Positions 62,103-64,000 of a stretch of 64,000 nt of DNA are shown here, one piece after another. Within the stretch, counting starts at the first letter, position 1; every line of letters starts with the position of its first letter. The notes below the pieces were generated by a model. That model saw only the letters and a list, made by a program, of their open reading frames with translations. It did not search any database and was not told the origin of the DNA. The position numbers were made by a program, and so were the translations under genes. This stretch comes from Gemmatimonadota bacterium (GTDB lineage Bacteria; Latescibacterota; UBA2968; UBA8231): assembly GCA_009841115.1 (NCBI GenBank), contig VXML01000067.1:1-64000 (forward strand), in the 5' to 3' direction.

Positions 62103-63500
62103 TCAGGTCCCGATAGACTGTCTCTTCCATAGAGACCTCGCCGTTTCTGCCAAGAAAAAGTTTCGATAGCCATCGGGTGCGCCTTCGATGTTTCCCTCCT
62201 CGTCAATGCGGAGTGAGTGGATGCAAACGTCCAAATCCTTACGCTCAAAAAAGAGGATGGAAACATCTTCGGGCCCCAACGGCGTTGTGCCATCGCGCAC
62301 GTCCATACGCACCCGGTCGAGCAGGTGATCGCTGTGAGTCTCGATTACTAATTGGCGATCCGGCTTGGCGATCTGACAGAAAAGGCTCCCCAAGGCGGCT
62401 TGGGCGCTGGGGTGGAGATGCACTTCCGGCTGTTGTAACAAGAATATTGACGGTGGGGGGCCGCGTAACAGCTCCATGAAGTAATCGCCACGGAGCAGTT
62501 CGGTGACGACGGGCAGAACTTGACTGACACCATAGCCGACGTCGATCAGGTTGCGTTGAGGTCCCTTGACTCTACTGCCGAATTTTCTGATTTGCACTTG
62601 AAACGGTTCGCTTGCCTTTCTTCCGAAGGGCTTGATCGAAACTTCATCGAATAGCCCAGACTCTTGACCGAATTTCTCAAGTTTCTGCTTGAGGGAGTTC
62701 CATTGCCTCTTATCCTGAAAAAACACTTCCGCGAGATACATCGGAACGTAATCGCCTTCCGGATTCCGTGTTGGTCGTGCGGGATCGTAGGTGCGTTGGG
62801 GCCTAGAACGGACAGGGGCACTGGCGTAAGGTCGCTGTTTACGACGGCCGAATTCTTGTACTTCGTCAAAAATATGAGAAAGTCGTTGGAGCCGTTCCCA
62901 ATCCTCGTCGGTGGGCGACTCAGAGCCTTGGCGAGCCTTTAGACTGCCGGGATCTACGTGAAAGGGCCACGATCGGGAGGATTCGAACTCCGACATGAGG
63001 GATTCAACGCTTATTTCCCCTTCCCAAGCACCATTCGGCGTTCCCCAGAGGAGCATTGGAATCCCAGGTGGGGTGATATGTGCGGACAATTCTTCAATCC
63101 AGACGTCATCGCAAGAAAAGCGTCTGATTACTGAAACCGGTGCGGTGCCATATCGCCCGAACGTCACGTTGAAGCGATATGAGCGATCAGTTGCAAACTC
63201 GACTCTCTGGTTATTTTGAATCACTCTTTGACTAGCAGCAAATCCCGCCTCGAAGTTAGTTGCCCGGCCACCCCGTCCCCCTCTGTGGTGGGCAATTTCG
63301 TCGAAGCTACCGAGGTCGTAAGGTTCTTCTTTGAAATCTAGGTCAGTCTGTCGATAGGCGACATCCCACAGCGCTCGAATCATCGCCATGAAAGAAGTCT
63401 TACCGGTGCTGTTTTCGCCGACGAGAAGCGTCAACGGCGCGAGGTGGGCAGTCTGCTCTTCACGAAAGCAGCGGAAGTTCTTGAGTGTTATCTCGTCCAT
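62103..63500 (-). CDS. RecF/OLD-like AAA ATPase (AAA_15/DUF3696-type)
   Basis: 465 residues from MDEITLKNFRCF (GAGAGG 9 bp upstream). Walker A GENSTGKTS (28-36), ABC-like signature DVGYGVSQVLP, Walker B IFLLQQPEVHLHP and the ETHSDH switch place it with SMC/RecF-like defence ATPases. The central ~150 residues are a variable lid. The C-terminal TOPRIM domain of OLD proteins is missing; the nuclease is supplied instead by the separate PIN protein. Its 5' end interrupts a DUF5615 gene, suggesting insertion as a cassette. Confidence 0.85.
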   Translation of the reverse strand: MDEITLKNFRCFREEQTAHLAPLTLLVGENSTGKTSFMAMIRALWDVAYRQTDLDFKEEPYDLGSFDEIAHHRGGRGGRATNFEAGFAASQRVIQNNQRVEFATDRSYRFNVTFGRYGTAPVSVIRRFSCDDVWIEELSAHITPPGIPMLLWGTPNGAWEGEISVESLMSEFESSRSWPFHVDPGSLKARQGSESPTDEDWERLQRLSHIFDEVQEFGRRKQRPYASAPVRSRPQRTYDPARPTRNPEGDYVPMYLAEVFFQDKRQWNSLKQKLEKFGQESGLFDEVSIKPFGRKASEPFQVQIRKFGSRVKGPQRNLIDVGYGVSQVLPVVTELLRGDYFMELLRGPPPSIFLLQQPEVHLHPSAQAALGSLFCQIAKPDRQLVIETHSDHLLDRVRMDVRDGTTPLGPEDVSILFFERKDLDVCIHSLRIDEEGNIEGAPDGYRNFFLAETARSLWKRQSIGT

Positions 63501-63574
63501 GGAATCATACCTCTCTTCAGCATCGGTACCCAATCGAGTGACAGATTCATGCCGATCAGGAGTTTGATACTCAT
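63488..63574 (-). pseudogene. N-terminal fragment of a DUF5615 PIN-like toxin
   Basis: MSIKLLIGMNLSLDWVPMLK matches the opening of DUF5615 (Mut7-C-like) toxins, MKLLxDMNLSP-W. After ~20 residues the frame runs into the AAA ATPase start region and stops. The DUF433 stop and this start overlap by 4 bp (ATGA), the normal arrangement of the pair. Confidence 0.7.
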
Positions 63575-63801
63575 GCGCTGGGCAGTGGAACTTCCCTTTC
63601 TTCGACCCGCCATGCTGCGTAAGCTAGGGCCTGATTGATGTCTTCCTGTTCAAGATAAGGGTAGGCGCTCAGGATTTCCTCGGAGGACCGACCAGCCGCC
63701 AAGAGACCCACGACGGTTCCAACTGTCACGCGTAGCCCCCGGATTCATGCCTTGCCGCCCATGACGGCAGGGTCGAGCGTGATTCTCGATAGTTCTTTCA
63801 T
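63571..63801 (-). pseudogene. DUF433 antitoxin with an in-frame TGA
   Basis: MKELSRITLDPAVMGGKA, TGA, then IRGLRVTVGTVVGLLAAGRS and SSEEILSAYPYLEQEDINQA, VEEREVPLPSA, stop. This is a full DUF433 antitoxin but for one TGA at 63745-63747, exactly where many homologues have Cys (GKxCIRG). TGC to TGA is a single change. A nonsense mutation is the default reading, since the toxin partner is truncated too. Confidence 0.75.
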
Positions 63802-63906
63802 GATCCGTTTCTCCTATTCAACCGCGCTCCAATTAATCCGAACCTTATCGACCTTATTTAGTTACGCCTAGGGACTTTTCCCAGTCAACAGCCTCTTTGA
63901 CACGCC

Positions 63907-63999
63907 CTACCGCTCCCACAATTCGCTCAGTGACACGGCGAGTATGCGCTCGTCGGCCAATGGGATCCGGTCGCAGTCGGTGTAGAGCAGGACCCCAGA
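63907..63999 (-). CDS. 3' end of a gene running off the window
   Basis: Frame ending GVLLYTDCDRIPLADERILA then VSLSELWER and TAG. It looks like the C-terminal end of a real protein because hydrophobic strand and helix pattern and codon use are normal. No family can be named from 30 residues. The 105 bp between it and the DUF433 remnant hold no other gene. Confidence 0.4.
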   Translation of the reverse strand, partial: SGVLLYTDCDRIPLADERILAVSLSELWER

Positions 64000-64000
64000 C

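Overview
The window reads as a chromosomal stretch of an uncultured, high-GC, diderm (outer-membrane-bearing) bacterium. Support for this: a complete MCE/Mla-type lipid-transport operon with a lipoprotein and a beta-barrel protein, Lgt, a TonB-receptor relic, and a sigma-54 regulatory module. The mix of sulfatases, phytanoyl-CoA-dioxygenase-like (PhyH) enzymes, Gfo/Idh/MocA oxidoreductases, an enolase-superfamily dehydratase and an N,N-dimethylformamidase-like hydrolase resembles genomes such as Latescibacterota or Poribacteria. That placement is an inference from gene content only. No rRNA, tRNA, CRISPR array or integrase was recognised.

Layout. 1-5.9 kb: a low-complexity GC edge (probably artefactual), a partial gene, then a catabolic block (Gfo/Idh, PhyH, sulfatase, DUF2231, amidohydrolase). 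5.9-11.9 kb: a defence-island-like accessory stretch with a duplicated gene end, two small overlapping genes, a frameshifted DNA methyltransferase relic, an AT-rich HEPN-motif protein and a complete MmeI-type restriction-modification enzyme. 11.9-19.3 kb: SDR, Old-Yellow-Enzyme homologue, lgt and a 1406-residue reductase/ligase/carrier/acyltransferase fusion like myxobacterial ElbD. 19.3-25.9 kb: lipid kinase, then MlaD-like, PqiC-like lipoprotein, beta-barrel, MlaE-like, MlaF-like and folA genes with short gaps or overlaps. 26-33.2 kb: aminotransferase, lipoprotein, glycosyltransferase, nadC, CYTH, L7Ae-like, Gfo/Idh. 33.4-34 kb: a toxin/immunity-like pair. 34-39.4 kb: duplicated CPBP protease, metallophosphoesterase, epimerase. 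39.5-42.3 kb: a second accessory patch (HsdR-N-like nuclease, VapBC, broken HigA, orphan MNT nucleotidyltransferase). 42.3-49 kb: PhyH, histidine kinase, NtrC-like activator, and a sigma-54 promoter in front of a secreted protein. 49-55.4 kb: sugar-acid enzymes, a 5'-truncated TonB receptor, NUDIX, dimethylformamidase-like. 55.4-60.1 kb: proS, M50 peptidase and thrS. 60.1-64 kb: sulfatase, an AAA ATPase + PIN pair inserted into a decayed DUF433/DUF5615 toxin-antitoxin module, and a partial gene.

The most notable element is upstream of thrS: a promoter, a 37-codon leader ORF with ten consecutive threonine codons, a candidate antiterminator overlapping the leader stop codon, and a rho-independent terminator. 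Together they look like ribosome-mediated transcription attenuation of threonyl-tRNA synthetase. Other candidates for undescribed biology are the AAA+PIN pair, the HEPN protein, the outer-membrane protein inside the MCE operon, and the sigma-54 module.
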